A DNA stretch of 64,000 bases, taken from NCBI GenBank assembly GCA_000467715.1, contig AJFK01000147.1, positions 1-64,000 on the forward strand. The letters run 5' to 3'. The stretch's first letter is position 1, and each line of letters begins with the position of its first letter. The notes under the pieces were generated by a model. That model was not told the origin of the DNA. It searched no databases and worked only from the letters and a program-made list of their open reading frames with translations. This stretch comes from Hysterium pulicare CBS 123377 (Eukaryota > Ascomycota > Dothideomycetes > Hysteriales > Hysteriaceae). A program made the translations under genes and the position numbers. Shown here one piece after another: positions 47,036 to 58,539 of this stretch.

Positions 47036-49828
47036 ATGGCTGAACCAACTTCATTCGGTACTCCGAGTAGGTACAGGCGCTATAAAAACGGTACTGCTCG
47101 CATTGAGACGTATCTAGTCGAGACTTCCAAACGTCTTTTCGGTGCTAGTACATGGAAATCTATGATGCATTCTGCGTCAGCTGAATCTATATATCGACTA
47201 TCCACAAGAACTTTCATCAACCTAGCTAAGAGTATTGCTAGAAGCCATGCTTGTACTGTTCCTATTGATATTCTCACAGACCTGAAAGAAGTCATAGAAT
47301 TGCGGAAGCAACATTCTTCGGTGTTTGTTGATGGGCCCCTCGCCGAATATGACCTCCAGGAAGAGAACGAGGCCCACCAGCACTTTATCAACGTCCTGGA
47401 ACAAGTGCTTTACATCCTCTCAAAACACGTTGGTCACCATCTCGAAGATTATGAACAGCAGAATCAACCGCTTGATATACCTTCTCTCGCCGCACCTATT
47501 ATCAACAAGACACAAAATCTGTTTGATGCTCTACCAGTGCACGACGCCGTGGATGCCTCATCTGACGAGACGTTTCAAGCGTCTTCTAAGCCGGAACGAC
47601 CCACCCAGCACGAAAATAAAGAAGACAATAGGGCATTGGATTCACTTTGCGACGAACTGGATTTCGCGCTGCGCTGCTTTCTGCACGATATCAACGACAT
47701 TCGCCGACACCTTCGCCAAGTTTGGACAAGATATAAGACGCATGAAATCACGCTCATTACTGCAGCGCTTGTCACCAACGTAGCGTTTGACCTAATTAGA
47801 CGCTGTGTCTATGAATATAGTCGAGATACTGCGCCCTTGGTCCCTGAGGTCAGCCCGGATGAGTTTTTGAGCATAGTGGTCCTCCCGGTGATCACACACC
47901 AGTATCAGCATCACTGTCGTCAACGTGGAGTATCAGTTCTTCTCAAAGAACGTGAAGAAGCAGCGAAATCGCCATCTCTGTACACAATCTCGAACGAGTT
48001 TTGCATGCCTGCAATTTACGCACTTATGTACCATAAGAAAGGGATAGAGGAGAGCAGTGAGAAGTACCAATCTTTCCTTAAGTCTGTGGCGGGCATGCCA
48101 AAGTACGGTGTCCCTTTTCATCTTAAAGGCCTTGAGAAGTTTTTACAAACGTCCCATCCGGAAGAGGAGTTTGTCTATCAACATGAACGCAGTGCTCTGG
48201 CTGCTCCATGTCTCGTCCGAGAATTCGCCCGCTTTGGGAATATAGCAGCTGAACACAGATGCCCGATATTCATCCTTCAAGATGAATTGACAATATGGCT
48301 CAAGTATAACCTGGCAGAGAATAGAGATCCGGAATGGGACACTTTTGGGCTTCAAGTCTTGATCGACATACACAACGTGTTGAAAGAAGATCTCGAGCGA
48401 CCCTTGGAAGAGCTTCGCAGTATTGGGCAAGACGTCAAGGAGACGATGAACATGTATAGTCTCTTCAAGAGAGACCTGGACAATTCAGTATCTCTCCACG
48501 ATGCTGTTTACTACTTCGACCACCTTACGAACCTAATTGTGGAGCATGTCGACAAAGATATTGTCGCTGAGGCCGCGGTGAAAATGTCACACATTCTGAA
48601 TGAAGACGAGAGTAAGCGCAAACGCCGTGGTAAGAAAGCCGACAGGACTCAAGTGCCTCCAGGAAGCCAAGATTTTTCTCTAGAGATCGAAAGAGCACCG
48701 GAAGATTCAATACAGAAAATGACTGATGTACCGCATCCGGAAGTGTTTAGAGCAGTATCACCAACCAATGCGCCTTTGCCTTTCTACCTACTGGCGAATC
48801 ATCCCGTCTTGAGTGGAATGTGCACTTGCGCTATTAGCATGGCAATGCATCGCGTTAGTTTCGAGCTGTCAGGAGCGGATCCCCTCATTATCTGCGCCAT
48901 CCACCTCTACTATGCGTTGCGAGTAGGCGGCTATCTAGACTTGATCTGGGAAGACGCAGAGTGGGTCGTTGAATTTCATACACCTCAACACATTTTCATT
49001 GGGGAGGCCCCTACCGAAATGGGTGCTTTCGCTAGACGAATAAAACTTCTTTTCGGGTCTACGGCGGAGTGCTACGCAGCTGGAGGCCGTCGTCCAAGAC
49101 ATGATACCGTCCGTTCGGTCGAAAGCTGCAGGAAGAGGGGGCTGCGTACTACTCCGGTCATGGACATCTTCGATGAGCACTTTCAATGTAAGAAGTGGAC
49201 GATAGCATCGCAGAATCTGCGAGCGTTCACGGTGCAGTATATCGAGTCGAATAACAAGACTGAGGCTGGTACCTCGGGCCATGAAGGTGATGTCGACGAA
49301 TGTGTTGAAGGCACCAGCGAAGATACCGAAAACGACCTCAGCCTGGCCGACGTCGCTCCGGAGAAACCGCTTAATGAGTCAAAGAAGAGCAAGAAGAAGA
49401 ATAAGAAGGGGAAATACAAACGACCAAAGCGGCCCACTCGAGGAGACAACGCCGAAGATACAGGATGCAATTGCGGTCGTAGCTCGGACCATCTTGACCA
49501 GCCGACGCCAACCCAAATCCTCTCAGCTTTAACGGAAATCTTGACCAAAGAGCAGGTCAATAACAACTTCAACTACCTCAGGATGCAGATGCGGTGCGTC
49601 AAACTCTTGCTCGCAGTCCAGGAGAACATTTTCGAAGACGCGGATAAAGGCAATGGTGGTCTTGTACTCACTTGTCTTGCGGTCCTAGATGTGGTCAATT
49701 GGGCTCCTTGGAAACGGGATCGTGTTTTCGGTGAGACTGCAGCTTTGTTTAAGGGGGTCATTCAGAGTGAAGGGCGGGCGGAATTGGATCGAGCGGAGAT
49801 GCTTGGGGGGTTGGTGAAGAGAAAGTGA
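47036..49828 (+). CDS. DUF6604-domain protein
   Basis: One long exon of 930 codons from the ATG at 47036; an ATG four codons earlier is an alternative. The start (SRYRRYKNGTARIETYLVETS) matches the YKxxTxxxxxWLxxT opening typical of DUF6604 proteins, and the helical, acidic region to about residue 300 belongs to that domain. The middle part (400-780) is helical with HPVLSGMCTCAISMAMHR. A Lys-rich run (KKSKKKNKKGKYKRPKR, about 785-801) could be a nuclear or nucleolar signal. The end contains ILSALTEILTKEQVNNNF, which recurs in relatives. No catalytic motif is seen. These proteins are filamentous-fungal and of unknown role. The gene is intact and intron-free. Confidence 0.75.
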   Translation: MAEPTSFGTPSRYRRYKNGTARIETYLVETSKRLFGASTWKSMMHSASAESIYRLSTRTFINLAKSIARSHACTVPIDILTDLKEVIELRKQHSSVFVDGPLAEYDLQEENEAHQHFINVLEQVLYILSKHVGHHLEDYEQQNQPLDIPSLAAPIINKTQNLFDALPVHDAVDASSDETFQASSKPERPTQHENKEDNRALDSLCDELDFALRCFLHDINDIRRHLRQVWTRYKTHEITLITAALVTNVAFDLIRRCVYEYSRDTAPLVPEVSPDEFLSIVVLPVITHQYQHHCRQRGVSVLLKEREEAAKSPSLYTISNEFCMPAIYALMYHKKGIEESSEKYQSFLKSVAGMPKYGVPFHLKGLEKFLQTSHPEEEFVYQHERSALAAPCLVREFARFGNIAAEHRCPIFILQDELTIWLKYNLAENRDPEWDTFGLQVLIDIHNVLKEDLERPLEELRSIGQDVKETMNMYSLFKRDLDNSVSLHDAVYYFDHLTNLIVEHVDKDIVAEAAVKMSHILNEDESKRKRRGKKADRTQVPPGSQDFSLEIERAPEDSIQKMTDVPHPEVFRAVSPTNAPLPFYLLANHPVLSGMCTCAISMAMHRVSFELSGADPLIICAIHLYYALRVGGYLDLIWEDAEWVVEFHTPQHIFIGEAPTEMGAFARRIKLLFGSTAECYAAGGRRPRHDTVRSVESCRKRGLRTTPVMDIFDEHFQCKKWTIASQNLRAFTVQYIESNNKTEAGTSGHEGDVDECVEGTSEDTENDLSLADVAPEKPLNESKKSKKKNKKGKYKRPKRPTRGDNAEDTGCNCGRSSDHLDQPTPTQILSALTEILTKEQVNNNFNYLRMQMRCVKLLLAVQENIFEDADKGNGGLVLTCLAVLDVVNWAPWKRDRVFGETAALFKGVIQSEGRAELDRAEMLGGLVKRK

Positions 49829-52800
49829 TGTTTGGTTGCCATACGACTTTTCGATCTAAACCTTCTCGTTGACAGTAGCATAGGCATAGGGGACTGTGAT
49901 AGTGTTGTTCAAGTTGTTGCACCTGGCTAGCTTTCGCATATAAAGAGTACGTAGGAGACGTCTCCTTCATCATTTATGCACACATATCCTTAGTGCATGC
50001 TCTTCTTTATCCATACGCATGTTTTTCTTCTTGACTTTACATTCTCGTCTCAAGCGACTGTATCCCCCCCATTCCACACATTACCGATCCCATCTCGTCG
50101 AGACTGGACCATACAGTCTTTGAAGCTCTGCGTATCTGAAGCTGTTTGTAGATGTCCATAGCATCATCCCTGCTTCGTGTTGTTTTGGGTAGTGGGTCTG
50201 ATCCCTCGCAGAAAAAATTCTTCAATATTTGTATAGTGATGTTTAGTAATGGGTTGCTCGTCTCGACATGTTCATGTTCATATCGGCGGCTATGCCATTT
50301 GATCTTGAGCAACCTTTCCGGAGAACACGAATCCATACGCACATGCTCTAGAAGGTATTGACACACAACCGCATATATTGATGGATTGACTCCCTGTGAC
50401 GATAGCAGACATGCAACACACAAACCCGGGAGAGCGGTCTAGATGATTGGTTTGACCGGACTTCTGACCATGAGAAGTCGTTCGAAGCGGTTTCTGAAAA
50501 GTTTCAAATATTGAAATTTCCAAGGCCCAAGAAAACGTCCCATTGATGGCCATTGCTCAAGATATTGGACTGTCGAAAGTAACATTCCGATGTAGGAGAA
50601 TCTGTATGTTCAGCGAAGCCCCGGAAACATTGTCCGGTAGTTGTCAGTATTGTTTTCGAACAGTCATGAATCATTACCGTGTCTGACTTTGCTACGTACG
50701 GCCATGCATCCGGCGGTTTGGCACGCAAGCCAGATGGGATACCTTGATTCATCTTCTGACGTTCCGCATGAGTTGTTGGGAGATTAAGAGAACTCCATGT
50801 CGTCGTTGTTTGCGAGTATTTTAATGACATGGAGCGGGGCATGATATAGCTAGAAGGTGGAGGACGTCTGGCATCCAAGCACTGGGTACTCTAGCTCAAT
50901 TCGATGAAAAGAGAAAGAGAAGCCAAGGCATACAGCATAATCACTGGAGTAATTCAAGGAGGTGTTCGTAATGAAAGTATACGTGCTTTCATGGTAGCGC
51001 TGTCCAGAGTACATATAAAGGATATGAATAGGGCTCTACTCATGAGTCGTAGACCTTGATGCTTGCTACTCTGGGCATATCTTCCCATGATATGGCAGTA
51101 TTCTAGAAAATGGTGATTATGATCCCAATGCCTATTGTCATCTCTTTCTTTTGGTTCGACAACACTAAGGACGACAGAGCATGAATTCGATGGCCCGTAT
51201 GACAGTAGTTTAGGATAGCCACTGAATGGCACATGAAATGAATGCTGCGAAGACATGCAGCACGGCTTACGGCAGTTGTAGCGAGGAGAGACCGGATACT
51301 CTAAGCCTCTTTTCGGTGCATCAACTTCAACAGACATGGTCCGAAGTTTCTTCGTTGATTGATGTATCATGTAGCGTCTCTGCGTTGTCGATTCCGCATG
51401 TAGTCTTTTTGCTGCACGTATGATGCTTCTGCTCGGTTGATAGCACCATAGTGCTCGAGGATCAAACTAATTGGCCAGGGTGTGAAACTTCCTCGACATG
51501 ATTCTCGAACGTTACGGGTTCCTGGTTCCACATGGGAGGATCAATATTCGGAAAATTGGATATTGCTACTTCCGCTACCGGGAGGAATTTATCGCCTCCA
51601 TTCGAACAGACTGCAAGCATTTCTTGAGGCAAAGGTGATGTTGTATCTGGTGATGATATTGTCGGTGGAATAGCTCGCCACATGATCGACAAGCCACTTG
51701 AGAGTGAGCCCCCAACCTCTAACTCTGAAAGCCCTCTGGGAAGTTTAAGCTGCCGCTGAGGGAAGGGGGAAATCCATGATCTGGGTATCTGAAATATTAT
51801 CTCGAGGCATCAGCAAACAATCTCACACCAGATGATGAAAGGCAATATAGTTGTTATCGCAGACATCGAGTTCCTTATCTACTGCGTATGGCCGTATGCA
51901 CATCCAGAAATAAGGTTCGGAGACATATTCCGTTATCAAAAAGTAGTTGTGGTTTGGCAACGCAGAACATGCAGGACTCGTTTGCTGCTGGTATATTGCC
52001 AATAAGCTATAAAAGAGAAGGGTTATCCAAGGAATGCGGTGGCCGGCGAGACAGGACATGATCTGTGGTGTGGCTTGGTAATATACGATTCGTCTAGGCT
52101 CCCCCACGCTTGTAATGTTCTGGTTATCAGATGCTAACAGTATCTCAGGCTAAGATATGCGGTCCGACCATACCTCTTGGTTGTTGAAGCGGGCGAATGT
52201 GGTCGCTGGGGCATTGATGAATTGCAGGAAGTGATTCTGGCATATAAAAAGTGGACCTCCGGCCCCCACATCATACTTCATGTCCAGTTCTTGCGATATG
52301 CCGACTTTTCAGCCATCAAGTGCCCAAGAAAAAGAAGTCATCATAACATGACTAGTCTGAAGATCATCGGCTAATGTTGTGGGATAACTATTGAGCTTTG
52401 ATCCACAGTATCGCTATGAGGTGTTCTAGAAAGGGAATGGTTGGTTCTTCGGTATTGAAGTATGGTGATGCACTACAACTCAACTCCCTGTGCGGAATTG
52501 AGTGGAGGACAGTTCGTGAATGGATGTATTCTCGCGCAAATCTCCATTATTAGTTTTCTCTTATTCTATTGATCGTCTAGGGACTACTTGTTCTCTCGGG
52601 CATCTCGGAGGAGACAAGGCACTGGTGGATTGCGGAGGAGTTCATGCTGTGGAATGATACTGCAATGCTGGAGGACCTCCGGGATGGCCATTAATCTTCA
52701 ATAAAGTTGATCAAATAGGGAGTGCCATTCTTTACTTTAAGTGCTTGGATAACCTTGCCTGGTAAAGCACATGTTGAGGAGTCACCTCGCGTCTTGGGGT

Positions 52801-53810
52801 CCGCTTTCGTGAAAATCCCTCCTACGTGTCTTCCGGATGCGCAGATTTCAACATCGCATGTATCTAGTGACCAAGCATATAATCCGAAGGCAAGTCAAAG
52901 TGAGACCATCGAACGAGTCTTGCTTAGATGCTGAATGCGCTTTTCAATCCTCATATCTTCTCCCTCTGGACGGCATGATGTGGTCCAAGCTGATGATATA
53001 GAAAACCTAGTCCCTCTCCATATCTGTTCTATGTTTGGGTGTCGGGAATGCTAGATTTTAGAGACCAAATATGAATGCTTCAACAAATGTTCCGCTTGCG
53101 GAAGTGTGGAAGGGTCCGAAACAGGCCCATCGGGTGACTTCGACGGATGGTATCAAGGAACTAGAATCGTTTCAATATCGACGACGAAGAGATCTTTTCA
53201 GAAGCCGACACATAAGCATAGTGAAATCATGTCTTTGAACTTCGCTCCCACGGCATTGAAGGAGTCGAGTACAATAGCAAGCGTATCGTACTTTCTCAAT
53301 CATGTTTAGGTAGTCTCCGCGAAAGGAGACATGGGCCATCCATCATCACAGCTACAATGGATTGCCCTCCCGTAGTGTCTCAATGACAGGATGTACTGGT
53401 GTAGGTTATCTCGGAAACCGCATACAGAGCCATTATTACAGTGTCTCGGTCACAGCAAGCCAAAGACTCCGGAGCAGAGCTATGAAAGACATGATGTCCG
53501 CACTGTTGAAACCCATTCCGCGAATTAATCAGGTGGTTTAATGCCATACGAAGATTGAATACCGAACGTCGACATCTCTTATCGCCAGCCAGTCCAGCGA
53601 CAGGCCATGGTCTAGCGAAGTCTCGTAAATTAGCTGCCAAATATTGGGTCTTGTTGTGACGTGTTGAGGAGGCCTTCCCATGCGCGATCTGGGCATAAAG
53701 ATGGAGACATTCCATGTAGTCAAACCAATTTGGTAGATTGAAGCGAATGGACCTAGACATAAAGACGGATGAGGGAACTCATTGATTTCGGTCTTGGTAA
53801 ATCTGGGCAT
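49829..53810 (-). pseudogene. Decayed coding block, part DUF6536-like (copy B)
   Basis: About 3.8 kb in which the minus strand shows many protein-like pieces of 60-140 codons in shifting frames. Two near 53715 and 53610 recall the middle of DUF6536 membrane proteins: YMECLHLYAQ resembles the MxCIxAYAQ block, and PWPVAGLAGDKRC resembles the PWPVxYC...RC block. A further piece with GPCLLSRRLPKH (about 53330) resembles the next conserved CLLS block. Pieces at 52320-52140 (GGPLFICQNHFLQFINAP), 52050-51830 (NHNYFLITEYVSEPYFWMC), 51690-51465 and 50850-50040 also look coding but I cannot place them. Stops separate the pieces, and introns of ordinary size do not join them well. I read it as one or more lost genes; an unusual multi-intron gene is possible. 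The family link is from memory and weak. Confidence 0.35.
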
Positions 53811-54013
53811 TCCCGAGGCGGAACATAAAAATGATTCCTAATCCGGGATGACTCGCAGGCTCGCAGGCATATCCGTATTTGTCCATGACATATTGAATGG
53901 AGTATCTACTCCAAAAGAACAACACGAAGCTCCTTGGACCAGTTACTCTGGCCACAAGCTCTTTCCCATAATAAAGATCCGAAAGTTTGTTGAATACTCG
54001 CGGCAGACACTGC

Positions 54014-55100
54014 TCACGCACATGGTACCGTTGGCATGAATGATCTCTCAGCCTTGTTGCTCGCACCAGGCTTTCTCCACACATCAGCAGCGACATCTCC
54101 GGTTCTGTCGAGCAGTCTCCGCGGCAAGACCATTTTCGAAATGGCGAACGATTGTGAAAAGCTTGCAAGAGGGTATCCAGTTTTTGTTCTCGGTCCATTT
54201 ATTAGACTATCTAGTGCTTGGATGGATGGTCCAGTCCACAGCACCAGCCATCAACAGGGATTGTGAGGATTATGATCAGTGATGAAAGAGTCATCATATT
54301 AGAGCTTAGCCTGCATTGATGGCAATAATCTGGCCAGCATCCAGCTCTAGAGCTGCATAAAGCCCCTTGGTAATTTGGGTCGGTCCAGGTCATGGGAGGT
54401 TGGCCCAGTATAACATCGAACAAACTCCCGGGCAGCATTGCCAGCAGGTATGACAGATTTGATTTGATGCAGCATACAGCCAATGTAACGGATACTCGAT
54501 CTCATGCGCGCTTGGTCTGGACTGATAGTGATGATAAGGTTCGATATTGAAAGGCGGTGGAACATCATCCAAATCAATGTCTGCCTTTTCGAAAATGCAC
54601 ACCAAGCCATTTGTGATAGCGAACTCGTTGTATAACTGGCTCAGGAGCTGATACGTCAAAGCCGGCATGTTGGCCGTGAATACGAGAAAGAGGACATGGG
54701 GGACTTGCGTCAATGTGCTTGATGATGGACGATGGCCAGAAGAACAAAGAGCGCACATAGGGTGTTTGCCTGTTGCCTTGGTGATGGAGGTTAAGCCATG
54801 AGTCCGCGAAGGGGTCATGGGTGGCGGTAGAGGAAGATTTCGGAGCCCAATTGCTAATCCAGGGTCCAAGAAGGCAATCTCATGGCCAGGATCATAGTGA
54901 GATAGTGAAAGAGACGCCGGCACATGATGTTCGATTGTGATCGTAGATGGAAGAAAGGAACCACGAAGGCATGAAATGCATGATTCCCAGCTGTTCATGT
55001 GTGGAGACTTGTGGAGTTGTCGGTTTGGGGAGCGAGCAACATCATACAAGGCTGCAGCAAAGAATGAATCTCGACAAGAGAAGTGGGTTGATGGGAACAA
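54014..55100 (-). pseudogene. C-terminal half of a DUF6536-like gene, decayed (copy A)
   Basis: Four minus-strand pieces fall in the order of the C-terminal half of DUF6536 membrane proteins. At 54701-54621, PHVLFLVFTANMPALTYQLL resembles the LLANxPQxxLSxLYxxYN helix. At 54483-54400, LSYLLAMLPGSLFDVILGQ resembles the LPLxxxSxxLHWLVSQS helix. Near 54330-54260, CRLSSNMMTLSSLIIILTI resembles CGYSPIAIxxxIIxG. At about 54180-54120, TGYPLASFSQSFAISKMVLP resembles the GMPLAGSCSxAISAACHPP end. They lie in different frames with stops between, so the gene is not functional as read. The N-terminal half is missing; MET10 begins to be read 185 bp beyond. Family link is my recollection, not a search result. 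Confidence 0.42.
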
Positions 55101-55284
55101 GAAAGGGAATTCGAAAAGCAGACAGGAACAACGTTATATATCTCAGTTTGACCCAAGAGAGTACGGAAACTCGCGTGATGTAGTAACATCGATTGGTAAC
55201 ATCCACGCTATTCAGCTACAAAATGCTCACCGAAAGATTCAACTATCCCACTCAAACCTCACCGCTTAAACAAGCTCCGTGCCA

Positions 55285-58200
55285 CTAATAAACCTCCAAC
55301 ACATACCGCTGAGCCTCCTTGAGTGTCTCAATTTCACGCCGACTATCCACCTTCTTCCCGCCCTTTCCAAAATGCTTCGCCTTATGCTCCACCTCCACCG
55401 CATCCTGTAGTACCTCCGTGACATCCGGAACAGGCCACGTGGGTCCACAGAGATAGAAGCTTCCCTCATTCTGCAAATACGCTTTGCGGATGTCACCTAG
55501 CGTCTGCCTCATACGATCTTGGATATAGATCTTCTGAGGCTGATCACGCGAGAAGGCACGGCCGAGTAGAGTGATGATGCCCGCATCTTGATACGCCTCC
55601 CATTCCTCGCCGTACAGATACTCTTCGCGTTGGTGGCGTGAGCCCATATAGAGAAGTACCTCACCAATCTCGTGGCCTTGTTGTTTCTGGTAGGCGCGTT
55701 CTTGGACGAAGGCACGGAATGGCGCAAGACCGGTCCCGAGGCCTGCCATGATGATTGGTGCGGTAGTCTTTGGTGGCAATTTCATGACAGAGGGCTTAAC
55801 CGAGACGGTGACGGGTGAGCCGATTTTGAGGCCGTTGAGATAGCGCGTTGCTTGGCCGAAGCGGTCTCGGCCTTTGGGATCGACCCATGCTACGGTGACA
55901 ATGAGGAGGGCGACGGAGTTCGGCGTCACGTGTTGTGACGAGGCGATGGAGTATTCGCGACGTTTCATTGGGCTGACGATACGAACGATGTCGTGGAAAG
56001 AGGGGTGAGCGGAGGGATATTCAAGAAGGATATCGGCGAAAGTGATCGTGTCTTCTTCTGCGCGACGTTTGAATTCCGCAGCACCCTCCGGTCCGGCCAG
56101 GGCAAGCAGCTCTTTCTTCTCCTTTTCATCATCGGCAAAATCTGCGAGAGCCTCGTAAAATCGCTTGGGAGGTCGACCAAATATATCGATGTTTTGAATG
56201 AGTGTTTGGTAGACGGTGCGATTGACGAGGACGTGAGGGTCTTCTCGTGATGGTACTTCCACAACTTCTTCAGGATTGAGCCCGTACCACTTGATGAACT
56301 CTTCTACTTCTGCTTTGTCGTTCTCGGCGTGGATGCCCAAAGCTTCACCGATAGCGTACTTGAGCCCAGAATCTCCCAGATCGAACTCAATATGGAAAAT
56401 GTTTCGATCATACGTCAGTGGTGTCAGCCGACGGTGTTCTTTCACATAAGCAACGCTAGTCTTGATACCAAGATCCGGACGAAGAGCAGCCTGTGTACCA
56501 TATGCTTCTTTGAAAGAAAGACCCTTTGCCGCGAGCACCCACGATTTGAGTAGGCTCTCCGGTTCTGGTTCGATGCGATTGAAAGCGGAAAAACTATTAA
56601 CATTGATGTCAGATGGTAGTGGCTCGCTTTCGACGTCTTCCTCGACAATTCCCCATGACTCTGGGACCTCAATTTCGCGAAGAGCAGTCTCAAGTTCACT
56701 TGCGAGCTTCTCAAATACCTCAGGACTACCGTTGAAAGCAGCCAGTTTTGAGACATCCGAGCTAGGAAGATCATCTTTTGCAACTTTTAGGAAGGCCAGC
56801 TGAGTTAGGTAGGACTCCAAGGTCGAATCTTCTGCAACACTTTCGGACAGCGTGGGGTCAAGGACAAAGAGCTCAACGTCCTTTCCAAAGATTGCTTTTC
56901 GAAGGGTAGGTGAGAGTTTCTTCTCTAGATCCTCATCTTTGACTCCGGGAAGTTTGACAATTAGAGAACTGTCAGCCTTAACACTGTTAAGAACGTCGAA
57001 ATCTTTGAATAGGCTCTCATCACCAACAAAAGAAACGTCAGCTTGTTCAACAGAGTACGGAGCCTCGATGGTATAGTTAGAGTTGCGAATATCAGTTCGA
57101 ACCACACCTCCTCGCACTAGGTTGTCATGACCTGTATGGATCGTAACGTTGGTTGCAGAATCTGAGGAAAGAAGCTTTCCAACAACGGTGGGCGCATTGG
57201 CAGCGGGAGACTCGGCAATATTCCAGAAGCTGTATTGTTTTACCGTTGCAGTGTCCAGAATGTCAACGTACGAGCGGACTTCTTCCGACTGTGTCTTTTC
57301 GCCATAACATTGTTGAAAGACGTCAAGGATGTTGCTTGGCGTCCAAACTTGCTCTCTCCCATATTTGATATCCGTGACTGCGACGTTCCTGTCAAAAGAG
57401 AATTGAACGGCGGCCAAAACATCCGAGTACAATCGGGAGTATTCAGCATTATCGAACACTGCAGCCTCGTCTTTGACTTGACCAAGAACAGCGATGTTCT
57501 GAGTAGTCTTCGGGAGGACTTCTAGGAATGCCTCCTCCACGAAAGGTCGGTAGACTCGCACATTGATGACACCTAGTTTATCACCGTCTTTCGATAGTGC
57601 TGAGGCAACTTGAGCGGCCAATGATGCTTCGACAGTACCAAAGACAACCAGAACGCTTTCGGGTTCTTGGTGTCCATAGTATTCGAAGAGTTGATAGTCC
57701 GTACCGAACTCATCGTTAAAAGCATTGAGGAGGCGGACAACACGACCTTCATTATCAGAGTGCTTTTTCTCCGGGCCAGCAGTAGCTTTCAACACAGCCT
57801 GGTAATTATTGTATAGGCCTGCTTGATCCAACACATCTACAACCCTGGTTGTTTCTCTTCCAACGCTTATTCCGTCATATGTGTGAATGGTAGGGACGAT
57901 GCTTGACAGTAGAGTCGCAAAAAGTGACATGTGTTGGGCCTCAAATGCCGAAGCACTGGAGACAAGCCCCAAACCCAAATCATCTGCTATTGTCAGGGAG
58001 GAGACATAGTCAGTCACAAGCCCTGAGGTTGAGCCGGCCGTATAATCGACTGCCGCAATATGCGCCGTCAAAGGGTTCGCGACTGAGTACAGCAGGGATA
58101 GCTGGTCAAGGGCCGGGCGGAGATATTGGAGCGTGGCGGAAGATGCAATGATGGACTGTGGAATGTGTCGTTTCGCAAGATCAAAATCTTTTGAGAACAT

Positions 58201-58539
58201 GTATCCTAAGGCTATGGAGCCGGCGCCGGTTCTGGTCTCCATGGCGGCAAGGCCTGTCTCGTATCCAAATGCATTCTTCTCCTTGTGTTCCAACCAATGC
58301 TTCAAAGCTACGTCCAAATCGAAGGATTCCACCGAGTAGGAGAATATCTTGTCGGACAATGTATATGCGACCTGCTGGACGAGGGTCTGGGCGGTCAAAT
58401 AGGTAGGTCCGCTAATCGAAGACAGCGATAGATCCTGTCCAAAGGGAAGGCTCGTAGACTTCTCTGTGAAGGGTTTCAGAGGTTTTGTGTCTTCGTGGGC
58501 GGCGCCAGGGCCAGCGGATTCGGATTGTTGAAAATGCAT
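55285..58539 (-). CDS. MET10: Sulfite reductase [NADPH] flavoprotein component
   Basis: A single exon of 1084 codons, similar in length to yeast Met10. With the haem subunit (Met5 type) it reduces sulfite to sulfide for cysteine and methionine synthesis, passing electrons from NADPH through FAD. The N-terminal half (about 40-620) resembles pyruvate:ferredoxin-oxidoreductase-like domains (LVQQVAYTLSDKIFSYSVES, VVFGTVEASLAAQVASAL) and keeps no thiamine-type active site. The C-terminal half is a ferredoxin-reductase module: an FAD-binding RREYSIASS near residue 860, the NADPH-binding AGLGTGLAPFRAF near 931, YMGSRHQREEYLYGEEWE and YLCGPTWPVPDV, and the terminal RYVLEVY. The start is the first ATG of the frame. 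A flavodoxin-type FMN domain is not apparent, as in Met10. Confidence 0.94.
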   Translation of the reverse strand: MHFQQSESAGPGAAHEDTKPLKPFTEKSTSLPFGQDLSLSSISGPTYLTAQTLVQQVAYTLSDKIFSYSVESFDLDVALKHWLEHKEKNAFGYETGLAAMETRTGAGSIALGYMFSKDFDLAKRHIPQSIIASSATLQYLRPALDQLSLLYSVANPLTAHIAAVDYTAGSTSGLVTDYVSSLTIADDLGLGLVSSASAFEAQHMSLFATLLSSIVPTIHTYDGISVGRETTRVVDVLDQAGLYNNYQAVLKATAGPEKKHSDNEGRVVRLLNAFNDEFGTDYQLFEYYGHQEPESVLVVFGTVEASLAAQVASALSKDGDKLGVINVRVYRPFVEEAFLEVLPKTTQNIAVLGQVKDEAAVFDNAEYSRLYSDVLAAVQFSFDRNVAVTDIKYGREQVWTPSNILDVFQQCYGEKTQSEEVRSYVDILDTATVKQYSFWNIAESPAANAPTVVGKLLSSDSATNVTIHTGHDNLVRGGVVRTDIRNSNYTIEAPYSVEQADVSFVGDESLFKDFDVLNSVKADSSLIVKLPGVKDEDLEKKLSPTLRKAIFGKDVELFVLDPTLSESVAEDSTLESYLTQLAFLKVAKDDLPSSDVSKLAAFNGSPEVFEKLASELETALREIEVPESWGIVEEDVESEPLPSDINVNSFSAFNRIEPEPESLLKSWVLAAKGLSFKEAYGTQAALRPDLGIKTSVAYVKEHRRLTPLTYDRNIFHIEFDLGDSGLKYAIGEALGIHAENDKAEVEEFIKWYGLNPEEVVEVPSREDPHVLVNRTVYQTLIQNIDIFGRPPKRFYEALADFADDEKEKKELLALAGPEGAAEFKRRAEEDTITFADILLEYPSAHPSFHDIVRIVSPMKRREYSIASSQHVTPNSVALLIVTVAWVDPKGRDRFGQATRYLNGLKIGSPVTVSVKPSVMKLPPKTTAPIIMAGLGTGLAPFRAFVQERAYQKQQGHEIGEVLLYMGSRHQREEYLYGEEWEAYQDAGIITLLGRAFSRDQPQKIYIQDRMRQTLGDIRKAYLQNEGSFYLCGPTWPVPDVTEVLQDAVEVEHKAKHFGKGGKKVDSRREIETLKEAQRYVLEVY

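Noticed and set aside
50037-55100. One single multi-exon DUF6536 gene over the whole block
   Set aside because: The C-terminal-like pieces (54.7-54.1 kb) come before the middle-like pieces (53.7-53.3 kb) in reading order, so one collinear gene does not fit.
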